Source: Isochrysis galbana
Lineage: Eukaryota; Haptophyta; Isochrysidales; Isochrysidaceae
Length of the DNA stretch: 64,000 nt
Direction: 5' to 3'
NCBI GenBank assembly: GCA_018136815.1
Contig: CM030945.1
Location: forward strand, 1,990,091-2,054,090
A model generated the notes under the pieces. That model was not told where the DNA came from. It ran no database searches and saw only the letters and a list, made by a program, of their open reading frames with translations. This document shows, in pieces, positions 1-9,807 of the stretch (positions within the stretch are counted from its first letter, which is position 1; every line of letters starts with the position of its first letter). The translations under genes and the position numbers were made by a program.

Positions 1-341
1 AAAACGAGGTAGGCGGACTGCCAGTCGCACATTGCGCTGCTTACATATCCATGCTGCGAGGAATTTAGAGCACACGTGATGCCACAGCAGAACATGAAGA
101 CAAAGTCCGGGACCATGAGGCCCACAATGTACAGGTTGAACGGCGTTCGGCGAGCCTTGGGCGACGAGAGGATGGCAATCATCAGGAAGCCGGTGCATGA
201 GGCAGCAACGAAGCTCACACCGCTCAGAAACCTCCACATCAGCTGCAGCTCGCTATCGCTAGGCGCGAGGCGAAAGACGTCGTATCTGGAGAGGTTCGTC
301 GACGGATAACCCCGCTCGGGGAGCAGCGTCTGCTCCAGCAT
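1..341 (-). CDS. Seven-transmembrane receptor-like protein, 5' part
   Basis: The minus strand is open from an ATG at 341-339 to the window edge, about 113 codons. Two hydrophobic segments are visible: TM1 (FLSGVSFVAASCTGFLMIAI) and TM2 (NLYIVGLMVPDFVFMFCCGI), separated by a short basic loop (SSPKARRTP). They are followed by a Cys in CDWQS, near where TM3 should start. The order TM1, basic loop, FNLYxVxLxxPD, Cys before TM3 resembles rhodopsin-fold GPCR-like proteins common in microalgae. No ligand or effector can be inferred. The gene continues beyond base 1, so the rest of the bundle, and whether an intron interrupts it, is unknown. It could be another multi-pass family that shares only the first two helices. 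Confidence 0.6.
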   Translation of the reverse strand, partial: MLEQTLLPERGYPSTNLSRYDVFRLAPSDSELQLMWRFLSGVSFVAASCTGFLMIAILSSPKARRTPFNLYIVGLMVPDFVFMFCCGITCALNSSQHGYVSSAMCDWQSAYLV

Positions 342-1255
342 GCCCCCCCCCAGCCCGACTCCTTCTCCTCTGGGCCCCGTGGGACACAAGGGTCCCGCGC
401 CCGACACCTTTCACATCGATGAAAGTATGGAGTGCTTCCTAGGAAGAATGGGCCCTTGGCGCGACGGCACGGCAGTCGCGAGAAAGCGTTCGGGACAAAG
501 CAGGTGCTCGGTGGCAGTTACTCCGCGGTACTACCAACGAGAATAAAAGAACTTCGAGTCATGAATGTGTGAATGTGCACCCGACCACCGATGAAACGGC
601 CCACGGTTGGGCCTTCCCGCTCGAGGCGTCGCTGGAAGGTTCTCGCCGCAAGACGGCGGAACTCGGAATCTAAGAGTGGAACCCCAGTGTCGCGCGTCCA
701 AGGAAAGCCGTGCCACTTTTTGACCATTCCGCAAACAAAACACAAGACAATGGACGTGTGGTCTCTTCCGCGGTCTCTTCCGCGCTGCTGGCCGCCGCCA
801 CACGTGAGAGAGCGAGGCGAAAGAGGTAGACAGTAGAGAGCGCGCGCGAAGAGTTAGGAGGTGGGAACAGTAAAAATCGGGTTCTCAGGATAGCTTTCTT
901 CTGGCAAAAAAATCATGGATGGCCTCCACATCCATATTCTAACTAGAGCTAGAGGACCCTCCAAGTCTCAGCTTCCAATTCTTTCGCGCGCGCGCGCGCC
1001 GACGTGAGAAAATTCCCACCCACGTTACCACTTTATCTCCTTACTGCCGGAGCACCTAAACAGGTGCTTCCGCTCGGTTTTTTTAGTTGTTCTCTTGGCA
1101 GCTTCATCCGCTGGCGATGAGCCGCCGGTATGGCGCAAGGGGCTTGCCTGGACACACTGCTATGGCTCAACTACCTAAATATAGGAAGATCTAGGCAGGT
1201 TTTGTGATGAAAATGGGTTAAAAAGTGAGGCATCTATTTCTATTTGGGTGGCTTT
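342..1255. other. Intergenic, no gene seen
   Basis: Upstream side of the receptor-like gene. I see no convincing exon on either strand. It holds a short direct repeat of TCTTCCGCGG near 763-783, a (GC)n run at about 984-998 and AT-rich patches near 1085 and 1180. Confidence 0.5.
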
Positions 1256-1350
1256 GCACTAATCTTATGATTGGTCGCCATGGACCATGGAGGGGGGCCT
1301 CGCGCCCCCCCCACTCTCTCGACTCCCCTCATGGGGGGCGAGAAGCGGCG
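1256..1350 (+). mobile_element. Hairpin-ATG leader repeat, fragment
   Basis: AATC-TTAT-GATT forms a hairpin at 1261-1272, followed by GGTCGCC, ATGs at 1279 and 1286, and a GC-rich inverted run (GGGGGGCCTCGCGCCCC). The same string recurs almost unchanged at 8454-8550. It matches the leader pattern seen in at least nine other places in the window and abuts the tandem repeat that starts at about 1353. Confidence 0.6.
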
Positions 1351-1352
1351 GC

Positions 1353-1918
1353 GGGCGCGATTGGCGTGGCTGTGAGTGCGGCACGCCGCGATATGGTGCG
1401 TGATGCGGCATCTACTCGGTCGTCGGTCGTGAGCGTGAGCGGGCACAAGAACGGCCTCGTGGCGCCGCCGGTCGCGGGTCGAAGTTGGGCGCTCACGGTG
1501 CGTCTTGGGGGCGTGACGTCGTCATCATCGGCGCCCGCAAAGGGCTGATTTCGACGCGGTGCGCGGGGGCGGCGGGCGCGATGGGCGTGGCTGTGAGGGC
1601 GGCATGCCGCGATATGGTGCGCGATGCGGCATCTACTCGGTGAGCGGGCACAAGAACGGCCTCGTGGCGCCGCCGGTCGCGGGTCGAAGTTGGGCGCTCA
1701 CGGTGCGTCTTGGGGGCGTGACGTCGTCATCACCGGCGCCCGCAAAGGGCTGATTTCGACGCGGTGCGCGGGGGCGGCGGGCGCGATTGGCGTGGCTGTG
1801 AGGGCGGCATGCCGCGATATGGTGCGCGATGCGGCATTTACTCGGTGAGCGGGCACAAGAACGGCCTCGTGGCGCCGCCGGTCGCGGGTCGAAGTTGGGC
1901 GCTCACGGTGCGTCTTGC
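1353..1918. repeat. Tandem repeat, ~205-220 bp unit, 2.7 copies
   Basis: Units start with CGGGCGCGAT at about 1353, 1573 and 1778, and each runs through GCGTGGCTGTGAG to CGCAAAGGGCTGATTTCGAC. Copies 2 and 3 are nearly identical; copy 1 carries about 15 extra bases after CTACTCGGT. Open frames inside translate to repeated, compositionally odd peptides and are not taken as genes. Confidence 0.85.
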
Positions 1919-1931
1919 GTCTTGGGGGGCC

Positions 1932-2962
1932 TGAGGTGTCGTTCCGTCAATAGTGGGACATCAGTCGAATTGAGCGATCAAATGTCCACAGTTGTATTGT
2001 AGTTGTTTAACATTAGATCTTGTTAAAATTATAAGAGAGAGAGGCCGTCAAAGCTTCTTCGCTAATCACATCGGTGCACGCCGTGCATGGGCACGGCGCG
2101 ATGTGCATCGGTCCCCCCGCGGATACGCCGTGCGCGCGCATGTCAACCCGTTCCGTGTGTGTAGCCCCTGCGGCCCACAACTACGTAAACTGGCCATATA
2201 AGAGATGTTTCGTTACACAGCGCCTGTGATGACTTGCAATCACATGTGCACGCCGTGCGTGGGCACGGCGCGATGTGCACCGGCGCACCCCCCGCGGGGG
2301 CGCCGTGCGTGCGCATAGCAACTTCCAGGAAGGTGCACGCCGTGCGTTCACTCTTTTCGCGGGGGAACTCTGGGCGCGGAGGACGGGCGGAACAAAGTGT
2401 GATTGCCACTCATCATGCAGCATAACAACTTTTTCTGCACGCCGTTCCTTCTTGGCGAAAAGTGCGGAAGGACCTGCCCTTCCTCCTGCCCCCTTCCTCC
2501 TGCCCCCTTCCTCCTGCCCCCTTCCTCCTGCCCCCTTCCTCCTGCCCCCTTCCTCCTGCCCTTCCTCCTGCCCTTCCTCCTGACCTGCCCTTCCTGCTCT
2601 TCCTCCTGCCCTGCCCTTCCTGCCCTTCCTCCTGCCCTTCCTCGTGCCCCTTCCTCACCTATTGCTCGTCCATCGAAATGCTCATGCACACACCGGTCAC
2701 CACGAGCGCTGCATCGCCAGGCGCTCACTCCAACCAGTTTCAACTCGAAGAGCGCTCCCAGACTTCCACCAAGCGCAAATGCACCCAGGAGGCCAGGTCG
2801 TCGGAATCCATGGGGGCACCACAGGGCACAGGGGCACCGCGACGGGTAGCGTCTCTCTCTTATAATTTTAACAAGATCTAATGTTAAACAACTACAATAC
2901 AACTGTGGACATCTGATCGCTCAATTCTACTGATGTCCCACTATTGACGGAACGACACCTCA
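1932..2962. mobile_element. Non-autonomous DNA transposon with ~111-bp TIRs
   Basis: The ends at 1932-2042 and 2852-2962 are inverted repeats of about 111 bp with roughly two mismatches, both beginning TGAGGTGTCGTTCCGTC. The 1,031-bp element encodes no transposase. Its interior has a 15-bp minisatellite and a 200-bp block that reappears inverted at 5740-6100. No clear target duplication is visible: the flanks read GGGGCC and CGAAAT. The TIR start resembles isolated ends at 6154-6183, 34718-34745 and 41011-41036, so this is one member of a small family. Superfamily not assignable by eye. Confidence 0.85.
2466..2660. repeat. 15-bp pyrimidine minisatellite
   Basis: Repeats of CCTTCCTCCTGCCCC, degenerating to CCTTCCTCCTGC and CCTTCCTGCTC. 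It lies inside the TIR element. Long ORFs through it on both strands (Leu/Pro-rich or Gly/Arg/Glu-rich) are artefacts of the repeat. Confidence 0.9.
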
Positions 2963-3000
2963 CGAAATAAATTCGTTACACGTCTTTAGAGGCGAGCACC

Positions 3001-3201
3001 ATGCCGATCTACCGTATCAGGAGCAAAAATGTATACGATGTTATTGGGCTTAAAAAGGCGATACAAATATTTCTTCTTGTGTCTTTGGTTATCATCTTCT
3101 TATCATTCGCCTTGACCGTGGCATTCTCGCAGCATTCAGACTTGGACTTCGCCATAAAGACTGGAATCGGGCTGTCAGTGGACGGTGCGATCGATCAGTG
3201 A
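3001..3201 (+). CDS. Small single-pass membrane protein, hypothetical
   Basis: Sixty-six codons from ATG to TGA. Residues 1-20 are basic and polar, about 22-44 form one strong hydrophobic segment (IFLLVSLVIIFLSFALTVAF), and the tail is polar. Base composition is more AT-rich than neighbouring genes. It begins 38 bp beyond the right end of the TIR transposon, so it may be host sequence or part of a transposon-linked transcript. It could also be the first exon of a longer gene. No family recognised. Confidence 0.3.
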   Translation: MPIYRIRSKNVYDVIGLKKAIQIFLLVSLVIIFLSFALTVAFSQHSDLDFAIKTGIGLSVDGAIDQ

Positions 3202-3606
3202 GACGAGCGGGGCGCCCCGACGCCGTCGTTTCCGGCAGGCTTCCAGAGAGAGGCCCGCCGCACCCGCGCGGTCAGTTGACGACAAAGGGTTCGGGAGCCT
3301 TTCTCCAAGCTGTGGTCTATTTCCGTGACACACTCCTTGGTACCCAGCGAGCAGCATTTGCATGCACGCTAGTTCATATTATTGTCATCAAGGGTGAAAA
3401 AAAAACCTGTCGCACACACCCTAAGCCCGCTGCCGCGTATACAATAGAAGACCAACTAACGTCTGAGAACGCTCAAGTGGACGCAAAACACTAGTTCACT
3501 CCCCCATTCTGCTTCCATTCCACTGCCGGAGATTATAATAAAACGATATTCACACCCTCATGTGAACCACTTCACACCCTGCGCAAACACCCTCTTCATG
3601 CCCTTT

Positions 3607-5514
3607 TCAAGCCTTGCACACACGAGTGCGCGGCTTGCCGTACGTCTTTTTGCAATCGCGGCAGAGGCCGTTCCACTGGCTTAGCTGATCTTTCGCGTGC
3701 ACCTTCATGGTCTCGTTGTCGCGGAGGGCATAAAGCACATACGGAGCCTTGGGGGCAGTGCGGTAAGGGCGACCAAGGGCCTTCGCCACGGAGCTGACGA
3801 ACTGTTGGCAGCTCGACTCGACGTAAGGGAACTCCGCGCTCGAGCACCTGTACACCTTGACCGGCATCGTGCCTTCCGAGTACTTGTCCATGTCGTAGCC
3901 GCGGAGGACGATCCCCCACTTCTTCTCCTCCTTCTTGCCCTTCAGCACAAACTTGCGAAAGTTGAGCTCGCGCATCTCTTCCGAGCCGAGGCGCACGCCC
4001 GTGCCATCCGAGTCCACCTTCTTCTCGAAGAGCACAAAGTTGACGTACATGCGGCCGTTCTTGTCGTGCTTCGTCAGCTCGTGCTTGGCCAAAAAGCAGA
4101 AGCGGCACTCACGCTTCGTCACAGGGACGTGGCCGGTCGGGCGCGCCTCCTCCTCCTCCGCTTCCTCCTCCGCCTCTTCCGGCTCTTCCGCCTCTTCCTC
4201 CGCCTCTTCCTCCGCTTCTGGCTGAGGCGGAACTTCGGCTTCCTCGGCGACAGGGCGCGGCGAGACCTCCGCTTGGGCTGAGGCGGCACGCTTGGTCTTC
4301 TTGGACGGGACGCTTGGCGACCTCGCGCGCGGACGCTTCTTCTTCATCTGCGACTCGAGCCGCTTGATGGTCGCCTTGAGCTCCTTCAGGGTGCGGAGAA
4401 TGTCCTCCTCCGACTCCTCCTCGGACTCCTCCGCCGCCGACTCACTATTCGTCGAACAAGGCGTGGCCGCCACATCTACCGCTTCGTCGGTCAGGTCAAT
4501 GTGCATGGAGTCATTGGAAACACCAGCCGCGACATCGCTCAAGTCCACCGCTGAGGAGCCACTGTTCACGACGGCCTCCTCCTCAACTGGCTCCTCCGGC
4601 TCCTTCGCCCCATCGGGCTCCTTGGCCATCTCCCAAAAGTCAAACATGTCGTCGTCGTCCTTCTCGTCAACGATGGGCTCCAACATAGCGTCCGCTTGAG
4701 CGTCGGACGCATGGTCCTCCATCACACGCGAGGCATCCGTGGAGGTCTCGATCGCGGCCTCCGCGGAGGTCGGCTCGGCTGCGGTCTCCGCGGACTCCTC
4801 GAGCTGAGTCAGTTCCTCCAGCTGCGTGGCCACCTCCAACCCCTCCTGAGCGGCTGCGTCGGACGTCTCCTCTTCCTTCTCCTTCGTCTTCTCCTCACCC
4901 TCCTTTTCGTTCGCCTTGGCAGGAGCGGGCGCCTCGGCGGTCTCGGCCTCCTCGGCGGTCTCGCCCTTCTCCTCCTCCTCGAGCTCCTCTTCCAGCTGCG
5001 TGGCCTCTTCGAACCGAGTGAAGACTTCTCCGACTGGTGCGTCGGACGCAGCCGTCTTCTCATTCTCCGCCTTCTCCGCCTTCTCGTCCTCTTCCTCGGC
5101 TTCCTTCTCATCGGCGAGAGCGAGCGCGTGGGCGGTCTCGACCTCCTCCATCGACTCGGCTGGCTCCTCGACATCCGCAACCCGCGCGATGGGAACAAGA
5201 AGACCTGGAGCGTCCGACGCACAGTCCTCGTTCTCCTCTTCTCCTCCCACAGGCCCGGAGTCCTCGTCGGTGGTGGTGGTGGTGGCCTCATCGGTCGGGG
5301 AAAGGGCCTCCTCCTCGGCATCAGGAACGCGAACAGGATCCGCCTCCTCCGCCGCGCCCTTGGAGCAGGAAGAGGAACGAGTCGTGCGAGCAGCGCTTGC
5401 GCTCGGCGTCCAGTCGACAGGTGGCGGTGTCGAGCGAGTCGAACGAAACCAGCGAGCAGGAGCACGAGACGAGAGGACGGAGGACCGTACCGATGCGCGC
5501 CGAGTCGCCACCAT
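3607..5514 (-). CDS. Acidic, basic-tract protein with C-terminal Cys/His domain
   Basis: Single exon, 635 aa, start ATG in GATGGTGG context. Residues about 50-360 are an extreme Glu/Ala/Asp low-complexity region. A lysine/arginine cluster (KKKRPRARSPSVPSKKTKR) at about 385-405 is a plausible nuclear localisation signal, followed by another Glu-rich stretch. Only the last ~170 residues look folded: CRFCFLAKHELTKH opens the domain, then conserved-looking motifs (FVLFEKK, GIVLRGYDMDKYSEGTMPV) lead to a closing CRDCKKTYGKPRTRVC near the stop. Paired CxxC motifs at both ends suggest one zinc-binding module. I do not recognise the family. Chromatin or RNA binding would fit the composition but is inference. 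Confidence 0.7.
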   Translation of the reverse strand: MVATRRASVRSSVLSSRAPARWFRSTRSTPPPVDWTPSASAARTTRSSSCSKGAAEEADPVRVPDAEEEALSPTDEATTTTTDEDSGPVGGEEENEDCASDAPGLLVPIARVADVEEPAESMEEVETAHALALADEKEAEEEDEKAEKAENEKTAASDAPVGEVFTRFEEATQLEEELEEEEKGETAEEAETAEAPAPAKANEKEGEEKTKEKEEETSDAAAQEGLEVATQLEELTQLEESAETAAEPTSAEAAIETSTDASRVMEDHASDAQADAMLEPIVDEKDDDDMFDFWEMAKEPDGAKEPEEPVEEEAVVNSGSSAVDLSDVAAGVSNDSMHIDLTDEAVDVAATPCSTNSESAAEESEEESEEDILRTLKELKATIKRLESQMKKKRPRARSPSVPSKKTKRAASAQAEVSPRPVAEEAEVPPQPEAEEEAEEEAEEPEEAEEEAEEEEARPTGHVPVTKRECRFCFLAKHELTKHDKNGRMYVNFVLFEKKVDSDGTGVRLGSEEMRELNFRKFVLKGKKEEKKWGIVLRGYDMDKYSEGTMPVKVYRCSSAEFPYVESSCQQFVSSVAKALGRPYRTAPKAPYVLYALRDNETMKVHAKDQLSQWNGLCRDCKKTYGKPRTRVCKA

Positions 5515-5739
5515 CGTGAGGAAGACGAGGGCGAGGAGAGAGCTGGAGGGTGAGCGAGGAGGGAGGAGGGAGGCAGGCAGTAGGAGCCGTCTCTCTCTGG
5601 TAGGTCGATGAGAGGGGGAGGAGGGGACCCGGGGGAGGGGGCCCCGGGGGAGCGGAGAGACCCCAAGACCTCGATTGTTTACGTTAGTGTTTTCGCAATA
5701 TACGGTAATATTTTCCCCGGTCCCAGGGGTGCCCCCGCG

Positions 5740-6183
5740 GTTCCCGACCGCCTCTGCGTCCAGAGTCCCCCCGCGGAAAGAGTGAACGCACGGCGTGCAC
5801 CTTCCTGGAAGTTGCTATGCGCACGCACGGCGCCCCGCGGGGGGGAAGCTGATGTGCATGCGCACGGCGTGCACAATGATTGCAAGCAATCACACGTGCT
5901 GCGCAAACGAAACGTCTCGTATATGGCTACTTTACGTTAATGTGGGCCTTAGGGAAAAAAGTTTCTATGCGCACGCACGGCGCCCTCGCGAGGGGGAAGT
6001 CGATGCGCATACGCACGGCGTGCTCAATGATTGCAAGTAATCACATGTGCTGCGTAAACGAAACATCTCGTATACGGCGACTTTATGTTAAAAAAAGTTT
6101 CTATGCACAGCTTTGTTTTGTACCACTATTGTTCATAACTAAAAAGAAAACAGATTGTGGTCCTCTTTTGACGGAACGCGACT
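5740..6183. mobile_element. Transposon remnant related to the 1.9-3.0 kb TIR element
   Basis: The right end (GGTCCTCTTTTGACGGAACG at about 6157) matches the reverse complement of the TIR start found at 1932. The interior contains two tandem ~148-bp units (about 5818-5938 and 5966-6090) built from TGCGCACGCACGGCGCC, ATGATTGCAAG, AATCACA and GAAACRTCTCGTATA. The same block occurs once, inverted, at about 2163-2370. No left TIR is visible. It occupies the 5' side of the acidic-protein gene. Confidence 0.65.
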
Positions 6184-6299
6184 TTGGCGTGGGCGTGGGC
6201 CGCCAGGGCCAGGCACCAAGCAGTGCCGCGCCTCCCGCCCCGCACCCACTGGAGGCCTGGGTCAGGATTGTGAATGCTTAGCTCATGCCAAAAGGCAGA

Positions 6300-6401
6300 G
6301 TCTGAGGGTGACCGACGGCCTCCCCGGAGGGGAGTTGGAGCCCAATGGGGAGGGCACGAGACAAGGTGCCTCCCCCATGTGAACTAAGTATAAACTTAGT
6401 T
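6300..6401 (-). mobile_element. Hairpin-ATG leader repeat, fragment
   Basis: Read on the minus strand, AACTAAG-TTTATA-CTTAGTT (6401-6382) is followed by CAC and an ATG with a G-rich run. It is a truncated copy of the leader family, 117 bp upstream of the CAF1 start. Confidence 0.6.
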
Positions 6402-6517
6402 TGAGGAATACACTAGCTAGAGTTAAACTCAAAGGGATTCTGCCCCCCCCCCCCCCCTCCACCCCCGCCGCGCCGCCGCCGCCGCGCTCCTCTGCTGTGC
6501 CACTCTGCTTTGCGGCG

Positions 6518-7668
6518 ATGGCGTCCGCGAGCAGCGTGATCCGGGAGGTGTGGGACCAGAACCTAGAGGCGGAGATGGCCACTATCCGAGAGGTCATCCT
6601 CGACTACCCATACATCTCGATGGTGCGTCTGCCACATGTGCTCGGCTGATGCTTACCCAGGGGGCCATCCATCACTGGCGGCCCCCGCCATTCTGGCGCA
6701 CTCGCTCCACGTGTGGATCATCTCCATACTCCCGGCAACCCCACCCTACCTCACTTTCTATCAGGATACCGAGTTCCCAGGAGTCGTTGCCAAGCCAATC
6801 TCCAACTTCAAGTCCTCAGGAGACTACCACTACCAGACAATCCGTACCAATGTGGACTTGCTAAAGATAATTCAACTTGGCCTCACTCTCTCCAACGAGA
6901 AGGGGGAGCTTGCACCTAACGTGTGCACGTACCAATTCAACTTCAAATTCTCGTTGGAGACGGACATCTACGCTCAGGACTCGATCGACTTGTTGACACG
7001 ATCCGGAATTGATTTCAAGAGGTGCGCGGAGAGGGTGGGCATCCACGTTACTTGTTTCCCGCGTGACTTCCAACTCCAACGTCATTCCAGGCATGAGGAG
7101 CACGGCATCGACATTCATGAATTCGCTGAGTTGCTCATGTGCTCTGGTGTGGTGCTGTGCGACGACGTTCACTGGGTCACGTTCCATTCGGGATACGATT
7201 TTGGCTACATTTTGAAGCTTTTGACTTGCAAGCCGTTACCTGCCGATGAGGACGAGTTCTTCGCTGAGCTGCTTCTCTATTGCCCACACGTAAGCATGTG
7301 CTCATCAAAGAGTCGCTGCTCACCATACTGCCACGGTTCCTTAGGCCCCCTTGGTCCCATTTAGCACGCCTTCGTTGCATTTTCATTTTCTCGACGGCCC
7401 CATTTTTTATCTTGCCTTGCATGTGTAGGTGCATGATATCAAATTTTTGATGAAGCACTGTGAAAATTTGAAAGGTGGGCTCAATGGGCTAGCAAAGGAC
7501 TTGCAAGTTGAAAGGATCGGTCCCGAACATCAGGCAGGATCGGACTCGCTCCTCACTCAAGCTACATACTTCAAGCTTCGCTCTCTTTTCTTTGAAGATC
7601 TAGTTGATGAGAACAAATTTGACAACATCCTCTTCGGACTTGGTAAGGGCTGCGTCAAACTTGACTAG
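6518..7668 (+). CDS. CAF1: CCR4-NOT deadenylase subunit CAF1 (CNOT7/POP2)
   Basis: DEDD-family 3'-5' exoribonuclease that shortens mRNA poly(A) tails as a catalytic subunit of CCR4-NOT. Four exons join in frame: 6518-6622, 6765-7021, 7091-7289 and 7429-7668, all with GT-AG introns of 142, 69 and 139 bp, giving about 266 aa (animal CNOT7 is 285). The first catalytic pair is D36-T-E38 at the start of exon 2 (DTEFPGVVAKPI). Other family blocks are GDYHYQT, FNFKFSL, YAQDSIDLLTRSGIDFKR, SGVVLCDDVHWVTFHSGYDF, DIKFLMKHC and ERIGPEHQAGSDSLLT. The start follows a C-rich leader and precedes the usual IREVW motif. No truncation or missing catalytic residue was noticed. Confidence 0.96.
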
Positions 7669-7863
7669 CCTGGACTTCGCCAAGAGTTGACGCCCGGCAA
7701 TATATTGGCCCACGAATTCTACCTTGTTCAAAATTAAGGTCACCTTGTTTGCAATTAGAATTAGAGTTGTATTGAGGCCGTCGAAAGTGTGCTAAGGGCT
7801 TGTGTTAAAAAACAATCTAAAGATTGAGGGCTTGTGTGAACATCATTCTTGTTCTTGTCATCC

Positions 7864-8270
7864 AACTAAGGTTATACTTGGTTCGCCCATGGGGGGGCAC
7901 GAGCCCCCCCCCTTCTCTCGCCTGCTATGGGGGAGGAACCACCCACCCTCCTTATGGCTTATGGCTTGCTAGGAGCAGACTGCGCAGCTGACCCACTCTC
8001 TCACTAACAAGCTCGCTTGCCTCGCGCGTCCTGGCCTGTCGTGGCCAGCCCATCGCTCCAAAGCCTCCTCCCCCCCCGTTCGACAGGCAGATAGGGGTGG
8101 CGTGGGGGCCCCTAGAGCTCAGGAGCGTCAGCGAGGGAGAGGGAGAGGAGGGCGAAGGCCAAGGCCTAGACCCAGCCTCGTCTGCCCTCTGAGCTGGCCT
8201 GCCTCCGGGGGTCGCCAGAGGGCAGCTGAAGGCCTGCCGCAGGCGCGCCATCGCGCGTCCCGCGGGAGAG
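7864..8270 (+). mobile_element. Leader-type repeat, group A, near full length
   Basis: Starts with the hairpin AACTAAG-GTTATA-CTTGGTT (7864-7883) and an ATG at 7889, then GGGGGGCACGAGCCCCC (second hairpin), GGAGGAACCACCCACCCT, GGCTTGCTAGGAGC, and a tail with AGCGAGGGAGAGG and CTGAGCTGGCCTG. Shares this order with 50526-50940 and, inverted, 15840-16230. No protein is evident. It may be a non-autonomous retroposon. Confidence 0.6.
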
Positions 8271-8453
8271 GGGGGAGAGAGCGCGGGAAAGGGGGTGGGC
8301 GCGAAGGAGAGCTCCGCCCACCAAAAAAAAGATAGGTCTCGCGTTTGCTAGGCGGCCTGCTTTGGTCTGCTTTTAGCTCCCAGATTCGGTGATGTCAGAG
8401 ACCGTGATTCTGTCTACCGCAATTTTTCCTTTACGTATGGCATATTCATCACT

Positions 8454-8745
8454 AATCTTATGATTGGTCGCCATGGAGGGGGGCCTCGCGCCCCTCCCAC
8501 CCCCCACTCTCTCGACTCCCCTCATGGGGGGCGAGAACGCGAGAACCATCCACCCTCCTGCGCTGCCTCTTGGCATGCAGGGGGGACTCACTGAGACTGC
8601 CTAAACTCTCCCAGAGAGCTGGGCACAGATCGCACGCCCTGGCCCGCGCTGGCCAGCTTGTCGCTCTGACCAACCCCTCCTCCCCCTGGGCCCCCCTGAT
8701 CAGGACCCCCCAGCCAGCTCCAGTCGACCGGCAGGGGCGCGAGAG
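8454..8745 (+). mobile_element. Leader-type repeat, group A variant
   Basis: Hairpin AATC-TTAT-GATT (8454-8465), ATG at 8473, then GGAGGGGGGCCTCGCG and a ~200-bp body with ACCATCCACCCTCC and GTCGCTCTGACC. The first 90 bp are nearly identical to 1256-1350. It runs directly into an antisense LINE fragment at about 8752. Confidence 0.55.
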
Positions 8746-8751
8746 CCAGCG

Positions 8752-9110
8752 ATGTACTCTCCTCTAAATTTCGCATATGTGTCGTTACTAGGGAAGCATT
8801 GCTCGCACTCCGCCCTTGTGAAAGCTGTGCCGGTTCCGTCCGAGTATGCGTTGTGCACCACGTTGCAATTCAGAGAGCTCCATAGGTTCGCCCATAGCTG
8901 TGGAATGTTGGGGCTATCGCCGCTTGGGTTGTGCCATATAGGTTGCGACAGCGCACCCGCTTCGCTAAGGCTGAGTCTTGTGAAGGGAAGCGTCCGGAAC
9001 GTATCAAGCGCTTTTTTCCAGAAGGCTGGTAGGCGGCTTTTTCCATATATGCCGTCTGTTAATCTGTGGGTGGGGATAGTCGAGACTACCGCTGTTCGGC
9101 AGTAAGGAGT
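8752..9110 (-). mobile_element. LINE fragment (downstream of reverse transcriptase)
   Basis: On the minus strand the sequence translates, largely in one frame, to LTDGIYGKSRLPAFWKKAL ... LSQPIWHNPS ... NDTYAKFRGEYI, colinear with the 61180-61510 part of the long LINE copy (LPAFWKQA, LSQPIWSNP, NDTYIQYKGEHI). It lacks the RT core and the 3' end, so it is a dead internal piece. Confidence 0.85.
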
Positions 9111-9116
9111 TAAGAG

Positions 9117-9640
9117 TTAAGAGTTAAGAGACTCGTACGTAGCTCTACTTGTTGTGTCTCTCCCGGCTCTTGCTCTTGCTCTTGCGGCGGGACGGGTCAG
9201 AAACGAAGGTACGGCCGTCCTCACATTCTGAGTTCCCCTTCTCCCTCCTTGCCGACGCGGCGCTGACGACGCGGACCCCTCGCCCTCGCTCACGCGGAAC
9301 CGACGACGCGCGGCAAGGGCTGACGGTTCCCCCACGCGGATGACGATTCCACTCCGCGCGTGCAGAGCTCCCCCTCCGCACGTGCAGAGTTCCCCCCCGC
9401 GTCCGCGCGCCAAGACAGCCGTTCCCCTCTGCGCGCCGAAATCTCCGTGTGCTTTCCCCTCCGCGCACACAAACCGCCATATTCTCCCCCCTCCGCGTGC
9501 AGAAACCGCCGTGTTTCTTCCTCCGCCCGCAGAGCCCGCCGTGTTCTTTAACCTCCGCGCGCAGAGGCGAGAGGAGCGATGTCCCATAGCGCTCTGCGGT
9601 GGGTGTCCCATAGCGTGCCGAACCCGAATCTTAAGACTTT
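9117..9640. repeat. Degenerate GC-rich repeat tract
   Basis: Imperfect ~35-bp repeats containing CTCCGCGYGCAGA and CCGCCGTGTTTC at about 9355-9570, preceded by CTTGCTCTTGCTCTTG. The minus-strand open frame across it is Gly/Arg-rich and follows the repeat, so I do not call a gene. 9641-9807 holds nothing recognised. Confidence 0.55.
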
Positions 9641-9807
9641 TTTTGAACGCACAACTACCAACCCATTAGCAGATGAACGGACGCTAGCACGACAAAAGTA
9701 GAAGGCGTCAAAATAGACGGGCGTCGTGGGATGGTTGTGAGATATCCTTGTAACTCATGTTCATGCAGTCGACGAAAAATGTGTTAGACATCACGATCGC
9801 CTGATCG

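Noticed and set aside
2348-2902. 184-codon minus ORF and several plus ORFs inside the TIR element
   Set aside because: They run through the 15-bp minisatellite and the TIR and share no motif with any transposase.
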